30,955 nt of DNA from CAYVAP01 sp964343195 (lineage in GTDB: Bacteria; Bacteroidota; Bacteroidia; J057), in contig CAYFIR010000081.1 of NCBI GenBank assembly GCA_964343195.1, positions 1-30,955 on the forward strand, read 5' to 3'. The stretch's first letter is position 1. Every line of letters starts with the position of its first letter. Under the pieces are notes generated by a model. That model was not told the origin of the DNA. It did not search any database and saw only the letters and a list, made by a program, of their open reading frames with translations. Below, piece after piece: positions 7,881-16,198 of this stretch. The position numbers and the translations under genes are program-made.

Positions 7881-8468
7881 ATGACCGTTATGTTCCAAAC
7901 CTTCTTTGACTACATAGAGACCTTCCTTCCCATGCCGGAAGAAAATCGACAGCAGTGCCGGGAGTGGTTCTTCGAAGCGGCCTTTCCAAAGGGAACTCTC
8001 TTGCAGGAAGCCGGGACGGTGCCGGAGTATCATAACTTTGTGGTTTCCGGGTTTATGAGGAATTATTTCATGAATGAGAAGGGGGAGGAGGTAACCACCG
8101 ACCTGAACGATGGGCCTCGCTTTTTCACTTCGTACCAGTACTTCCTCGACCAGACCCCGGCGCCTGAGAATATCGTCTGTATCACGGACTGCGAACTGTT
8201 GCGCATCAGCCATCAGGGAGTAGAAGCGCTGATGAAGGTGGGGGGACACGTCATCAGGGAGTTTTCCATGATGGTGATGCAGCAGTCCTGGGAGGAAGAA
8301 AAGCAGCGACTGCATGACCGAACGACGCTATCGGCTGAGCAGCGCTACCTGAAATTCGTGGAGGAGCATTCTGCTATTTTGCAACATGTCCCCTTGCAGT
8401 ACATCGCCTCCTACCTCGGCATCAAGCCCGAAAGCCTGAGCCGCATTCGGCGCAAGCTGATTTCCTAA
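7881..8468 (+). CDS. Crp/Fnr-family transcriptional regulator
   Basis: A 195-residue regulator. Residues about 10-120 form the cyclic-nucleotide-binding-like beta-roll (FPKGTLLQEAGTVPEYHNFVVSGFMRNYF). A long dimerisation helix follows (about 125-160), then a C-terminal winged helix whose recognition region is VPLQYIASYLGIKPESLSRIRRKL (about 168-192). In this short Bacteroidota subtype the nucleotide-contact residues of E. coli CRP are not conserved, so the ligand is unknown. The next gene, a DUF2306 membrane protein 65 bases downstream on the same strand, is the obvious candidate target or partner. The ATG at 7881 is preferred. A second Met at residue 4 is possible. Confidence 0.9.
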   Translation: MTVMFQTFFDYIETFLPMPEENRQQCREWFFEAAFPKGTLLQEAGTVPEYHNFVVSGFMRNYFMNEKGEEVTTDLNDGPRFFTSYQYFLDQTPAPENIVCITDCELLRISHQGVEALMKVGGHVIREFSMMVMQQSWEEEKQRLHDRTTLSAEQRYLKFVEEHSAILQHVPLQYIASYLGIKPESLSRIRRKLIS

Positions 8469-8533
8469 CATAGATCAAGTGGATTGAGCGGGGCCTCTCC
8501 GAAATTGGAGCATCCCTAATCAAACCACCTTCT

Positions 8534-9376
8534 ATGAACCTCAGCGAAAAAATCGCCACCCCTTCTCTGGGAGTCAATCCTTTGACGAAGCAACGCAGTC
8601 TCCAGGCCCTCATCTTGTCCGGCAAAAGCTGGTTTGTCGTGGCCTTCATCGGCCAAATTTTCTTCACCGTTTACATCATCGGGCTGTACGGTGTCTCTGC
8701 CGTTCAGGGAGATTTCACCCGCTGGAACACTGTCATGCCCCACGGCTACGTTGACGGCGACCTGACCGGAAACCTCAGCATCATGGTACACCTGCTATTG
8801 GCGGCTTTGGTGAACATCGGCGGGCCTTTGCAGATCATCCCACAAGTACGTCGCCGCTGGCCCCGATTTCATCGCTGGACGGGGCGAGCCTATATCATAG
8901 CGGGCTTTCTCATCAGCCTGTCGGGCATCTACCTGGTTTGGGTGCGCGGCTCGGTGGGTGTAATGGCTGACCACATTTCCATCACGATCAATGCGCTCTT
9001 GATCATGGCCTTTGCTGCCCTGACCATCCGCTTCGCCCGAAAAAGACAGCTCACCCAGCATCGTAAGTGGGCATTACGTCTCTTCATGGTCATGAGCGGG
9101 GTGTGGTTTTTCCGCCTCGGAGTGATGTTGTGGCTACTGATCCATCAGGCCCCGGTCGGCTTTGACCCCAACACTTTCACCGGTCCCTTCCTGACCGCCA
9201 TGAACTTCGCTCAGTATCTCCTGCCTCTGGCCATCCTACAGTTATTCTTTTGGGCGAAAGAAAAAGGGAGCCTGCCTGGCCGCTACGTCGCAACCGCTGT
9301 GATCGCAATTGCAACGCTTGCTACTGCTGTGGGAATATTTGCCGTAACGATGGGCATGTGGCTGCCGAGGATTTGA
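8534..9376 (+). CDS. DUF2306 (COG5395) polytopic membrane protein
   Basis: A 280-residue inner-membrane protein with about seven hydrophobic segments. After a 30-residue cytoplasmic leader they begin near residues 33, 75, 115, 148, 183, 219 and 253. Family signatures are NIGGPLQIIPQVRRRWPRFHRWTGRAYIIAG (about 95-125) and RFARKRQLTQHRKWALRLFMVMSGVWFFR (about 165-195), with conserved His residues in both. The function of the family is unknown. The paired histidines on adjacent helices recall heme-binding membrane proteins, but that is inference. It follows the Crp/Fnr regulator and is probably co-transcribed with it. Confidence 0.85.
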   Translation: MNLSEKIATPSLGVNPLTKQRSLQALILSGKSWFVVAFIGQIFFTVYIIGLYGVSAVQGDFTRWNTVMPHGYVDGDLTGNLSIMVHLLLAALVNIGGPLQIIPQVRRRWPRFHRWTGRAYIIAGFLISLSGIYLVWVRGSVGVMADHISITINALLIMAFAALTIRFARKRQLTQHRKWALRLFMVMSGVWFFRLGVMLWLLIHQAPVGFDPNTFTGPFLTAMNFAQYLLPLAILQLFFWAKEKGSLPGRYVATAVIAIATLATAVGIFAVTMGMWLPRI

Positions 9377-9402
9377 GAATCTGAGATTCAGGCACCGTAT
9401 TT

Positions 9403-9435
9403 GACGCAGTTGCCAAAACAATACTCCTCTGCGTC
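9403..9435. promoter_or_regulatory. Inverted repeat flush with a start codon
   Basis: GACGCAG (9403-9409) and CTGCGTC (9429-9435) are perfect seven-base arms around a 19-base loop. The right arm ends at the base before the ATG at 9436. It could be an operator or a leader hairpin hiding the start. No regulator is linked to it. Confidence 0.3.
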
Positions 9436-9960
9436 ATGGAACCCCTCCGAATCATCCCCTTTTTTCTCTTGCTTGTCCTGCTATGTACAGGCCTCCTGGC
9501 ACAGCGTAATACCTATCGACAGGGAATCGTCCTGGAAGGCGGAGGCTCTGCGGTAGGCTGGGCGCTCTCATACGAGCAGTCCGTGGTGGCAAACTCCAGT
9601 TTCACGTGGACGGCCAGAGCGGGAGCAGGACTGAGCCAGATGAACCTTTACCTCCCGATTGTTACCCAGGTAAATTTCCTGAGCGGTGAGCATCATCCGG
9701 TTGCAGGACTATCGGGAACCCTAAGGATAAATACACCAGATCCCTACCGATTTTTTGACACCCGGGTATCTGATACCTACCTGCACCTGGGGGTCGTTTT
9801 GGGCTATCGCTGGCAATCCAGGCGAAATCGACTCTTCGCTCAGCTTCACATCGTGCCAGGTGCCCAGCTAGACCCAACCCCCAACACGGTCAGTTCTACT
9901 GATCCGATACGTGAAATTCGAGGCGGAGCCATATTGGGATTTAAATTAAATGGCAGGTAG
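9436..9960 (+). CDS. Secreted outer-membrane-like protein of unknown function
   Basis: A 174-residue protein with a signal peptide (hydrophobic 6-20, LLAQ cleavage near 22). The remainder consists of short amphipathic beta strands with alternating aromatic and Gly residues (AVGWALSYEQSVV, FTWTARAGAGLSQMN, YLHLGVVLGYRWQSRRNRLFAQLHIVPG) and ends GGAILGFKLNGR. This suggests a small eight-stranded outer-membrane barrel or a related periplasmic beta protein. I recognise no family. It is followed by a strong terminator and stands alone. The barrel reading is an inference from strand periodicity. Confidence 0.65.
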   Translation: MEPLRIIPFFLLLVLLCTGLLAQRNTYRQGIVLEGGGSAVGWALSYEQSVVANSSFTWTARAGAGLSQMNLYLPIVTQVNFLSGEHHPVAGLSGTLRINTPDPYRFFDTRVSDTYLHLGVVLGYRWQSRRNRLFAQLHIVPGAQLDPTPNTVSSTDPIREIRGGAILGFKLNGR

Positions 9961-10000
9961 TTGCGGCTTACCCGGCACTGCAACCACTTTACGCAACACA

Positions 10001-10034
10001 AAAAAGTGGGGCAGACCCCTCTGCCCCACTTTTT
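10001..10034 (+). terminator. Bidirectional-looking terminator
   Basis: A perfect 15-bp stem (10001-10015 with 10020-10034) with a four-base loop. The stem is flanked by an A-run on the left and a T-run on the right, so it can act on either strand. It lies 40 bases after the stop of the gene ending at 9960. Confidence 0.85.
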
Positions 10035-10341
10035 AAAAACAAAAACCCCTGTCAAAAAAAGCTTGTTTCTATACTGCTACAAGTAATTAGCTCTCTGGCA
10101 ATGAACAGCACCGGAATCCATGCAAGTGAAAGTTCCGTATCAAGCGTTCATTTTCCAAAGACCCTCTTCCGTAAAAAGCTTCCGTCTTTGTTGATTCGAA
10201 ATAACGAACGATCTCGATGTTCTTCAATTTTTTGTGGTAGCCAGCAGGCTTCAGGGGGTAAACGACCGAATTAATCGGCTTTCTGCTTTTCTTTCATGGG
10301 ACTAAGTTGTTGTTTCAGGGGAGTCCCATGATATCGATGTT
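10035..10341. promoter_or_regulatory. Gene-free leader region of the beta-helix gene
   Basis: No coding frame is supported in these 307 bases. The only structured element is a perfect nine-base inverted repeat, CATGGGACT (10295-10303) and AGTCCCATG (10322-10330), around an 18-base loop. It ends 11 bases before the ATG at 10342. It may be an operator or a 5' leader hairpin controlling translation. The rest is AT-richer sequence in which I could not assign a promoter with confidence. Confidence 0.4.
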
Positions 10342-12852
10342 ATGAACAGACAGTTGCTTTTCTGGATTTTGTTCTCCCTGACAGGCGTTTCGGTGGCTCA
10401 ACCATCCGAGCAATATGAGTCCCTCGATCCCCATGATCCGATCGGGTTTGGGTGCGATCACATCGTCTATCAGGGAGACACCATCCTACTGGGGCCCAAA
10501 GCTTTTTTTATCGACGGGCAGTTTTCTGAGGAAGAAGCGGACAGTTACCCCTTCGTGTACCATTCGGTAAACGAAGCCGTGAAGCACCTGACAGACGGGA
10601 CCGAGGAAGTCCCCATGACGCTCTACCTCGCGCCTTATGTCTATTGGCTCGATGATCCGGACGATCCGGAGATTCGGGTTCCAAAGGAAGGCAGCTCGAC
10701 GCCTTATGCCCTGGAGGTGGAGTGCGAATGGCTGCGTTTTTATGGCTTGACGCAGAAGCCCGAAAACGTCGTCCTGGCGGCTAACCGAGGTCAGACCATC
10801 GGGGCAAAGGGCAACTTTACCCTTTTTCGTTTTAGCGGTGATGGCACCAGTTCGGAGAATGTCACCTTTGGCAACTATTGCAACCTGGACCTGGTGTTCC
10901 CCCTCAAGCCGGAATTGAATCGAGAAAAACGCGCCTCAGCCATTGTGCAGGCGCAGCTCATCCATTGTAACGGCGACAAGATCGTCGCACGAAACACCCA
11001 TTTCCTTAGCCGCCTCAACCTCTGCCCATTTGTAGGTGGAAAGCGCGTATTGTTCGACAATTGCCACTTCGAATCCACCGACGATGCCCTATGCGGTACT
11101 GGCGTTTACCTCAACAGCACGCTGGAGTTTTACAGCTCCAAGCCTTTTTACCACACCCGAGGCACAGGGGCGGTTTTTCTCAATTGCGACATCAAATCCT
11201 TCACCAGGGGAAGGCAGTACTTCACCAAAGCCAATGGGCAGGTCGCCGTGGTGGATACCCGCTTTGATATAGATGAAGGCACCTACATCGGCTGGCGGGA
11301 CATTCCCCCGGCGGCGATGCGCAACTATCAGTTTCAGGTGCAGAAAAATGAAAATCCAGTGATCATCAGCGAGGCAGATGTAGCTAACACCGTTGAAATG
11401 GACGGCAAGCCTGTGCTCGATGCCTATCGGTTCGTGCACGAAGGTGAGGTGGTGTACAATGTCTATAACCTCCTCCGAGGGGACGACGACTGGGATCCGA
11501 TGAATCAGAAAGAGCTTGTACAGGCCGCTGAGCAGCAGTTGAGCAAACCCCTCACCGACCTGCCTGTGCAACTCAGCATTCGAGCCACCAAAACCATACT
11601 CGAAACTGGCCAGGACTCGGCAATCCTTGTCCCCAGGGTCATGCGCTTTGGCAATTATCCCCAGACAGGGGTTCCAGTCCGCTGGTCAATTGCTCCTGAA
11701 CACTCATCATTCGTAAAGCTGAGGTATCCCGAAAATGGGCCGGTTTGTGGCGTGATCCCCACCAATGCCACCGACTCTACCAGGACGGTCATTGTCAAAG
11801 CCACTACGGCATCAGGGCTGGAAGCGGCTGTCGAATTAGTTATTGCCCCAGCGATGTTGCCTGCTCCGAAGTTTTCCGCTTACCCCCGAATTCTCAGTCC
11901 ACAAAATGGCTCCGTCAAGGTCGGTTACAGATTGAGGACCGACTATGAGGACCAATCGCTCGTTACCTGGTACCGCTGCACCGATGCGGGAGGCAGGAAC
12001 CCTATCCCCGTTGCCGTTTCCCGAGGGCTGGCCCCCATTCTGAGCTATCCCCTTTCTGTAGATGACATCGGATACTATCTGAAAGTTTCGGTAGAGCCAG
12101 ATCACATCCGTTGCGAGCCTGGCGAGGCGGTTTTCTACACCATGCTCCAGCCGATTGTAGCGGCTGATGTGAAGGCACCTCACAATCGCCTCGAAACCGA
12201 TTTTCTCAATTTTCCCACCTCCAACCAGCCGGAGGTGATCCCTGGATTCTGGACATTGCGGCACTTTGACCCCGCTGATACCACTGAGCAGGACGCCTGG
12301 TTGTATGGTGAGGGGCGAAATGGTGCTTACGAGCATGTGGGGCTACTCCAGGGACGTAGCGCTAATCTGGGCTATACTCCCTCCCTGGAAAAAGCCTATG
12401 GCGACATGAGCCTGACACTGGAAGTCGCTCCGTTTAAGTCTGCTGGTCAGGGCTTCAGCATCGCGGACCTGTACATGGATGTGCTCATCAAGTACGATGC
12501 CCGAACCGAATCAGGCTATGGCATTCGCTTTATCCGCACCACAAAATATGGCAATGCTGTGGACGCGATGCTGGTCAAATACGACCATGGTACCATCACC
12601 AAGATCTCTGAAGCCGTTACGACTTCCTGCTACCGAACCCTGTGTACCATCACGGTGAAGGTAGAGGGCAATCGACTCATCGCCCACGCCAAAACGGATG
12701 ATCCGGACTTCCAGACCTCAGACCGTCCCGACATCGTGAGCCAGGTGAACCTGGAAGCAGAGGTAGAGCCGAGAGCGGATGGAGGATTTGGTGTGCAGTA
12801 CAATGGTGGGGCCTCAGCAGTAATGGAGGGGATTAGGGTGCAATGGAAGTAA
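10342..12852 (+). CDS. Large secreted beta-helix protein, pectinesterase-like
   Basis: An 836-residue secreted protein with a signal peptide (1-19, VSVAQ). Residues about 75-350 read as a right-handed parallel beta-helix of the pectin lyase/pectinesterase superfamily. They start with a pectinesterase-type entry (YHSVNEAVKHLTDGTEEVPMTLYLAPYVYWL) and continue with repeated coils such as VLFDNCHFESTDDALCGTGVYLNSTLEFY and AVFLNCDIKSFTRGRQYFTKANGQVAVVDTRF. Residues about 400-610 look like Ig-like or beta-sandwich modules. Residues about 625-836 resemble a concanavalin-type jelly roll (SLTLEVAPFKSAGQGFSIADLYMDVLIKYDAR). A role in plant or algal polysaccharide breakdown is inferred from the fold. 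The catalytic residues of classical CE8 enzymes could not be placed. It lacks a type IX secretion tail and has no CAZyme neighbours. Confidence 0.65.
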   Translation: MNRQLLFWILFSLTGVSVAQPSEQYESLDPHDPIGFGCDHIVYQGDTILLGPKAFFIDGQFSEEEADSYPFVYHSVNEAVKHLTDGTEEVPMTLYLAPYVYWLDDPDDPEIRVPKEGSSTPYALEVECEWLRFYGLTQKPENVVLAANRGQTIGAKGNFTLFRFSGDGTSSENVTFGNYCNLDLVFPLKPELNREKRASAIVQAQLIHCNGDKIVARNTHFLSRLNLCPFVGGKRVLFDNCHFESTDDALCGTGVYLNSTLEFYSSKPFYHTRGTGAVFLNCDIKSFTRGRQYFTKANGQVAVVDTRFDIDEGTYIGWRDIPPAAMRNYQFQVQKNENPVIISEADVANTVEMDGKPVLDAYRFVHEGEVVYNVYNLLRGDDDWDPMNQKELVQAAEQQLSKPLTDLPVQLSIRATKTILETGQDSAILVPRVMRFGNYPQTGVPVRWSIAPEHSSFVKLRYPENGPVCGVIPTNATDSTRTVIVKATTASGLEAAVELVIAPAMLPAPKFSAYPRILSPQNGSVKVGYRLRTDYEDQSLVTWYRCTDAGGRNPIPVAVSRGLAPILSYPLSVDDIGYYLKVSVEPDHIRCEPGEAVFYTMLQPIVAADVKAPHNRLETDFLNFPTSNQPEVIPGFWTLRHFDPADTTEQDAWLYGEGRNGAYEHVGLLQGRSANLGYTPSLEKAYGDMSLTLEVAPFKSAGQGFSIADLYMDVLIKYDARTESGYGIRFIRTTKYGNAVDAMLVKYDHGTITKISEAVTTSCYRTLCTITVKVEGNRLIAHAKTDDPDFQTSDRPDIVSQVNLEAEVEPRADGGFGVQYNGGASAVMEGIRVQWK

Positions 12853-12914
12853 GTAACGCTCCCAAAATAAGTTATGCTATTTGCCTTGCGTTCCTACCAA
12901 ACCGGCCCATTCCA

Positions 12915-13514
12915 TTATTCAATGACGAGCTTGTATTTTTTCAACAGCCCTACGACTTCGGGCATTGAAAATTTGGCCCCTTTGATGGGATTGAGGTCGG
13001 GGTCGATGATATAATTCCTGGAATGCCGAAAATCGGCCCTGCCTAGTTGGGTGTTTTCAAAAATGGCATCAGCCAGGTCGCAGTATGATACAACGGTCTG
13101 CCTCATGTCGGCTTCAGTAAAGTCAACTTCCTGCAACTGGCAGTGTAGGAAGGAACTTTGAGACAATTTTACCTTAAAAAATGAAGCATGATTCAACTGG
13201 CACTGCTCAAACCTCACCGCAAATCCAAAAGACTTGGCATGCTCGAACTGAACTCCGAGTAGTTTGCAGTCTTTGAAGCTAACTTCCTGAAAAGTCGTGT
13301 CATCCAACTCCGCATTGCTCAAGTTACAGTCTGAGAATTCGCACTCGATAAAGTTGAGCTCGTTGATTTCTGCTTCGGAGAAATCGCAGTTGCGGAAGGA
13401 GCATGCCTCATAGTCACCTGCTTCGAGGGGAGAATCAGCCCATTTCAGATTTTGATAGGTTTCCTCGTATTGGTAGGTCATGGTGTTGGTTTTTGTCGGA
13501 GAATGTTCGTCCAT
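12915..13514 (-). CDS. Qnr-like pentapeptide-repeat protein
   Basis: A 199-residue protein made of A(D/N)Lxx-type pentapeptides from about residue 36 to 165 (CSFRNCDFSEAEINELNFIECEFSDCNLSNAELDDTTF, then LADAIFENTQLGRADFRHSR). They form a right-handed quadrilateral helix that mimics B-form DNA. The tail NYIIDPDLNPIKGAKFSMPEVVGLLKKY matches the C-terminal capping and dimer region of Qnr/McbG-type gyrase-protection proteins, and the length is close to Qnr (about 215). Gyrase binding is an inference. The first Met overlaps the stop codon of the creatininase gene in TAATG, which implies translational coupling. Met12 (MTYQYEE) is an alternative start. Confidence 0.85.
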   Translation of the reverse strand: MDEHSPTKTNTMTYQYEETYQNLKWADSPLEAGDYEACSFRNCDFSEAEINELNFIECEFSDCNLSNAELDDTTFQEVSFKDCKLLGVQFEHAKSFGFAVRFEQCQLNHASFFKVKLSQSSFLHCQLQEVDFTEADMRQTVVSYCDLADAIFENTQLGRADFRHSRNYIIDPDLNPIKGAKFSMPEVVGLLKKYKLVIE

Positions 13515-14284
13515 TATTCATACCAGTTTCCCTCCTCTGTGATGGCAATCTCGTACATCAACTCCCCCATTTTTTGAGTTACGTCTTTAAGGAAGCGTTT
13601 GCCTTTTTCGGCAGAGGCCTGTCGGGGATCCCCGATCCCAGTGTCTTCACTTACAGCAGACCATTTCCGCTCTGTCCAGGCCCATCCTTCCCGGAATGCC
13701 TTGATCCGGTGCTTTTTCCCAGTTCCACTCCCCCACTCTTCTCTGGGAAGAACCAGTTCCGGTTTTAGGTGAAGGATCAGACTCGTTTCCATTTCATCGG
13801 CATGGTCGCCTTCATGGTCAAAATACTGGGACTTGTCCATGGCCTGAAACCAGTTGGTGAAGCAGACGAACATCTCGGGGAAGTGTAGCCCCAGTTCCCT
13901 CACCAATGGCTTGAAGTTGTTGCCCCCGTGGCTGTTGAGGATCATGAGCTTGTGGATGCCCTGTCGGTTCAGGACGGTGCAGACATCCTTGAGAATCGCC
14001 AACTGGGTGGTGGGGTTCAGGTTGATGTCAAGGAAAATGTCGGTCTGGCCGGTATTTACTCCGAATGGAATCGTCGGCAGCACAATGACCTTGCCGCCTT
14101 TCTCCCAGGCAATTCGAGCCGACTCGGCGGCAACAGCATCGGCTTCGAAGACATCCGTAGCGTATGGCAAATGGTAATTGTGGGCTTCGGTGGCTCCCCA
14201 GGGCAGGACCGCCAGGTCAAAGTCGGCATCCTTGAGGGCTTTCCAGTTGGTTTCGGCGAGAATGTAGGGGCGGATGGTGGGCAT
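13514..14284 (-). CDS. Creatininase-family amidohydrolase
   Basis: A 256-residue metal-dependent amidohydrolase of the creatininase fold, a family that cleaves small cyclic or linear amides (creatinine, formamidopyrimidine intermediates, MftE-type peptides). Metal-ligand motifs are intact: GATEAHNYHLPYATD (Glu33, His35, Asp44), NSHGGNN near residue 118 and DHADEMETS near residue 160. The substrate cannot be deduced. It is the first gene of a two-gene leftward unit with the Qnr-like protein (TAATG overlap). The pairing is unusual and may mean that the two respond to a common toxic compound. The upstream gene is divergent and starts 88 bases away. Confidence 0.9.
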   Translation of the reverse strand: MPTIRPYILAETNWKALKDADFDLAVLPWGATEAHNYHLPYATDVFEADAVAAESARIAWEKGGKVIVLPTIPFGVNTGQTDIFLDINLNPTTQLAILKDVCTVLNRQGIHKLMILNSHGGNNFKPLVRELGLHFPEMFVCFTNWFQAMDKSQYFDHEGDHADEMETSLILHLKPELVLPREEWGSGTGKKHRIKAFREGWAWTERKWSAVSEDTGIGDPRQASAEKGKRFLKDVTQKMGELMYEIAITEEGNWYE

Positions 14285-14372
14285 GGGGCTAATCTAATTC
14301 AATCATGGGAGGGTGAATCCCTAAAGATAATTTCCTATATTTTTAGAACGAAACTACTACTACACCGCGACG

Positions 14373-14969
14373 ATGAAGAGAATTTTTTTGACGATCCTGC
14401 TGGGGATCGGTATGCCCCATCTTTGGGCCCAGTCAGAATCCCCCATTTTTCAGGAAGTCTCCCTGCATATAGGTCAATTTCCGGCCTCACTGGCTGTCCC
14501 CCGCTTTTCGGCTATTCATCCCGGATTGGGGGTATCTGCATGGAAATACTGGGGGCAAAACCCCAAGCACCGCATGGTGCAGGAGCTGACCCTGAATTAT
14601 TTCTACCACCGCAACCTGCAACACGCCATTCAGATTTATACAGAAGGCGGCTACCGCTTTCAACTCGACAATGGGTTGCAGTTCACTCCGCTGATGATCG
14701 GGGGCGGGTATGTGATGGGCATATCGGATCTCACCGCTCTGGTTGCTGATGAAAATGGAAACTATCGAGAGAAGGCCTTTCCAGTCCGGCACAACTGGAT
14801 GATCAGCCTTGGCCCCGAAGTGGGCTATTTTTTGCCTGATGTACGCGATGGTAAGGGATTGAGTGTCAACCTGAACTACCGTATACAGGTACAGGGTATC
14901 TTTGTCCAGTCCACCGTACCCATTGTAGCTTATGCCCCCCTCTGGATTCGGGTTGGGCTGCCCCTTTAG
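14373..14969 (+). CDS. Putative small outer-membrane beta-barrel protein
   Basis: A 198-residue protein with a signal peptide (MKRIFLTILLGIGMPHLWAQ). Amphipathic strands follow, rich in aromatic and Gly residues (VQELTLNYFYHRNLQHAIQIYTEGGYRFQL, FTPLMIGGGYVMG, WMISLGPEVGYFLPD, LSVNLNYRIQVQGIFVQ), and it ends WIRVGLPL. This is the pattern of small outer-membrane barrels. I do not recognise a named family. It is the first gene of a three-gene rightward operon, 27 bases before a serine hydrolase lipoprotein. Confidence 0.7.
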   Translation: MKRIFLTILLGIGMPHLWAQSESPIFQEVSLHIGQFPASLAVPRFSAIHPGLGVSAWKYWGQNPKHRMVQELTLNYFYHRNLQHAIQIYTEGGYRFQLDNGLQFTPLMIGGGYVMGISDLTALVADENGNYREKAFPVRHNWMISLGPEVGYFLPDVRDGKGLSVNLNYRIQVQGIFVQSTVPIVAYAPLWIRVGLPL

Positions 14970-14996
14970 TTGTAATTTCATATTGAGCAATAGAAC

Positions 14997-16187
14997 ATGC
15001 GTCCCTTAGTATATCTTTTTCCCGTTTTGATACTGGTCTCCTGTCAGTCGGCCCTCATTGGCCCATCGGAAGTCTGCACAGGCGATAACACCCTGGCTAT
15101 CAATGCCGACCACCCCAAATCTGCTGTGGCACAGGCGATTATGGATCGATACACTTCCAATGGATTGCCTGGCATCTCGGTGCTAATCGATGATGAAGAG
15201 GGTCTCTGGATGGGCAGCGCCGGGTATGCCGACCTGGAAAATCAGATTCCCATGCAGCCCTGCCACATCAACAAGCTTGGGTCCGTAGCCAAGATGATGA
15301 TGGGAACCCTTGCCTGGCAGTTCATTCAGGAAGGAAAACTTAGCCTGGATGACCCGATTGCGGAACACATCCCGGATGCTGCCGCCCGAGTAACCAATGG
15401 GGACGTCATCACGGTTGGGATGTTACTCAACCATACGGCTGGAGTGTATGACTTCGCCCGAGACCTGAATCTCAACCTTGCCGTCATCAACGACATGGAT
15501 CAGGTATGGACCAAAGAAATGTTGCTGGACATTATAGGCGAAAAGGATGCTGTACACGAGCCAGGGCAGGATATCAGCTACTCGAATAGCCATACCTTTT
15601 TGCTGGCCCTGATTCTGGAAGCAATTTCCGGGAAGCCACATGGAGACCTCCTTCAGGAGCGACTGTTTACTCCGCTGGGAATGGAAAATACCTTTCGGTA
15701 CGATTATTCCGCTCCTTTTCCACGAGAAAACGTAGCGCAGGGGTATCTTGACTTTCACAACGATGGCAAGAGCATTCAAAACATTTCTCCCCTGAATCCC
15801 GGCAATTATGGGTTCACAGGTGTGTATTCGACCGTGGGGGATTTGTACCGATTTGTCAATGCCCTATTGCGAGAAAAGACATTGACCACTCCAGAAAACC
15901 TGGAGTTAATTTTCAGTGGATTCCGAGGCAAAGAAGGGCAAAGCTGGCGAGGGAGCTATGGAGCCATTCACGATGAATTTCGGCCTGTCCTCGAAAATCT
16001 GCCGGGTGATGTACATGCCTATGGACATGCTGGCGGCGACATCGGATATTCTGCCACAGTTAACTATTTTCCCCACAACAATACCATCCTGACCGTGACG
16101 TATAACTATGGCACTAACCTGCCAACTGACCTCGGGGGCAAACTCATCGATATTCGGCACGAACTGGTGCTCCTGGCCGCAGAGTAA
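14997..16187 (+). CDS. Serine hydrolase lipoprotein (class C beta-lactamase / DD-peptidase fold)
   Basis: A 396-residue enzyme of the beta-lactamase/transpeptidase-like superfamily (Pfam Beta-lactamase). The catalytic set is complete: Ser96-Val-Ala-Lys99 (SxxK), Tyr195-Ser-Asn197 (YxN) and His344-Ala-Gly-Gly347 (HxG, the KTG equivalent). A lipoprotein signal ends LVSC with Cys16, so the protein is anchored and probably faces the periplasm. Members act as D-amino-peptidases, esterases or carboxypeptidases, and true beta-lactamase activity is not implied. It lies in a tight operon between a barrel protein and a small lipoprotein (11-base gap downstream). Confidence 0.9.
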   Translation: MRPLVYLFPVLILVSCQSALIGPSEVCTGDNTLAINADHPKSAVAQAIMDRYTSNGLPGISVLIDDEEGLWMGSAGYADLENQIPMQPCHINKLGSVAKMMMGTLAWQFIQEGKLSLDDPIAEHIPDAAARVTNGDVITVGMLLNHTAGVYDFARDLNLNLAVINDMDQVWTKEMLLDIIGEKDAVHEPGQDISYSNSHTFLLALILEAISGKPHGDLLQERLFTPLGMENTFRYDYSAPFPRENVAQGYLDFHNDGKSIQNISPLNPGNYGFTGVYSTVGDLYRFVNALLREKTLTTPENLELIFSGFRGKEGQSWRGSYGAIHDEFRPVLENLPGDVHAYGHAGGDIGYSATVNYFPHNNTILTVTYNYGTNLPTDLGGKLIDIRHELVLLAAE

Positions 16188-16198
16188 ATGAAAATTAC

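Noticed and set aside
13928..14749. A 273-codon open frame across the creatininase and barrel genes
   Set aside because: It runs antisense through the metal motifs of the creatininase and out of frame through the next gene's signal peptide.
14997..16187. True beta-lactamase
   Set aside because: The SxxK/YxN/HxG pattern and lipoprotein anchor fit the wider serine hydrolase family. The third motif is HAGG, not KTG.
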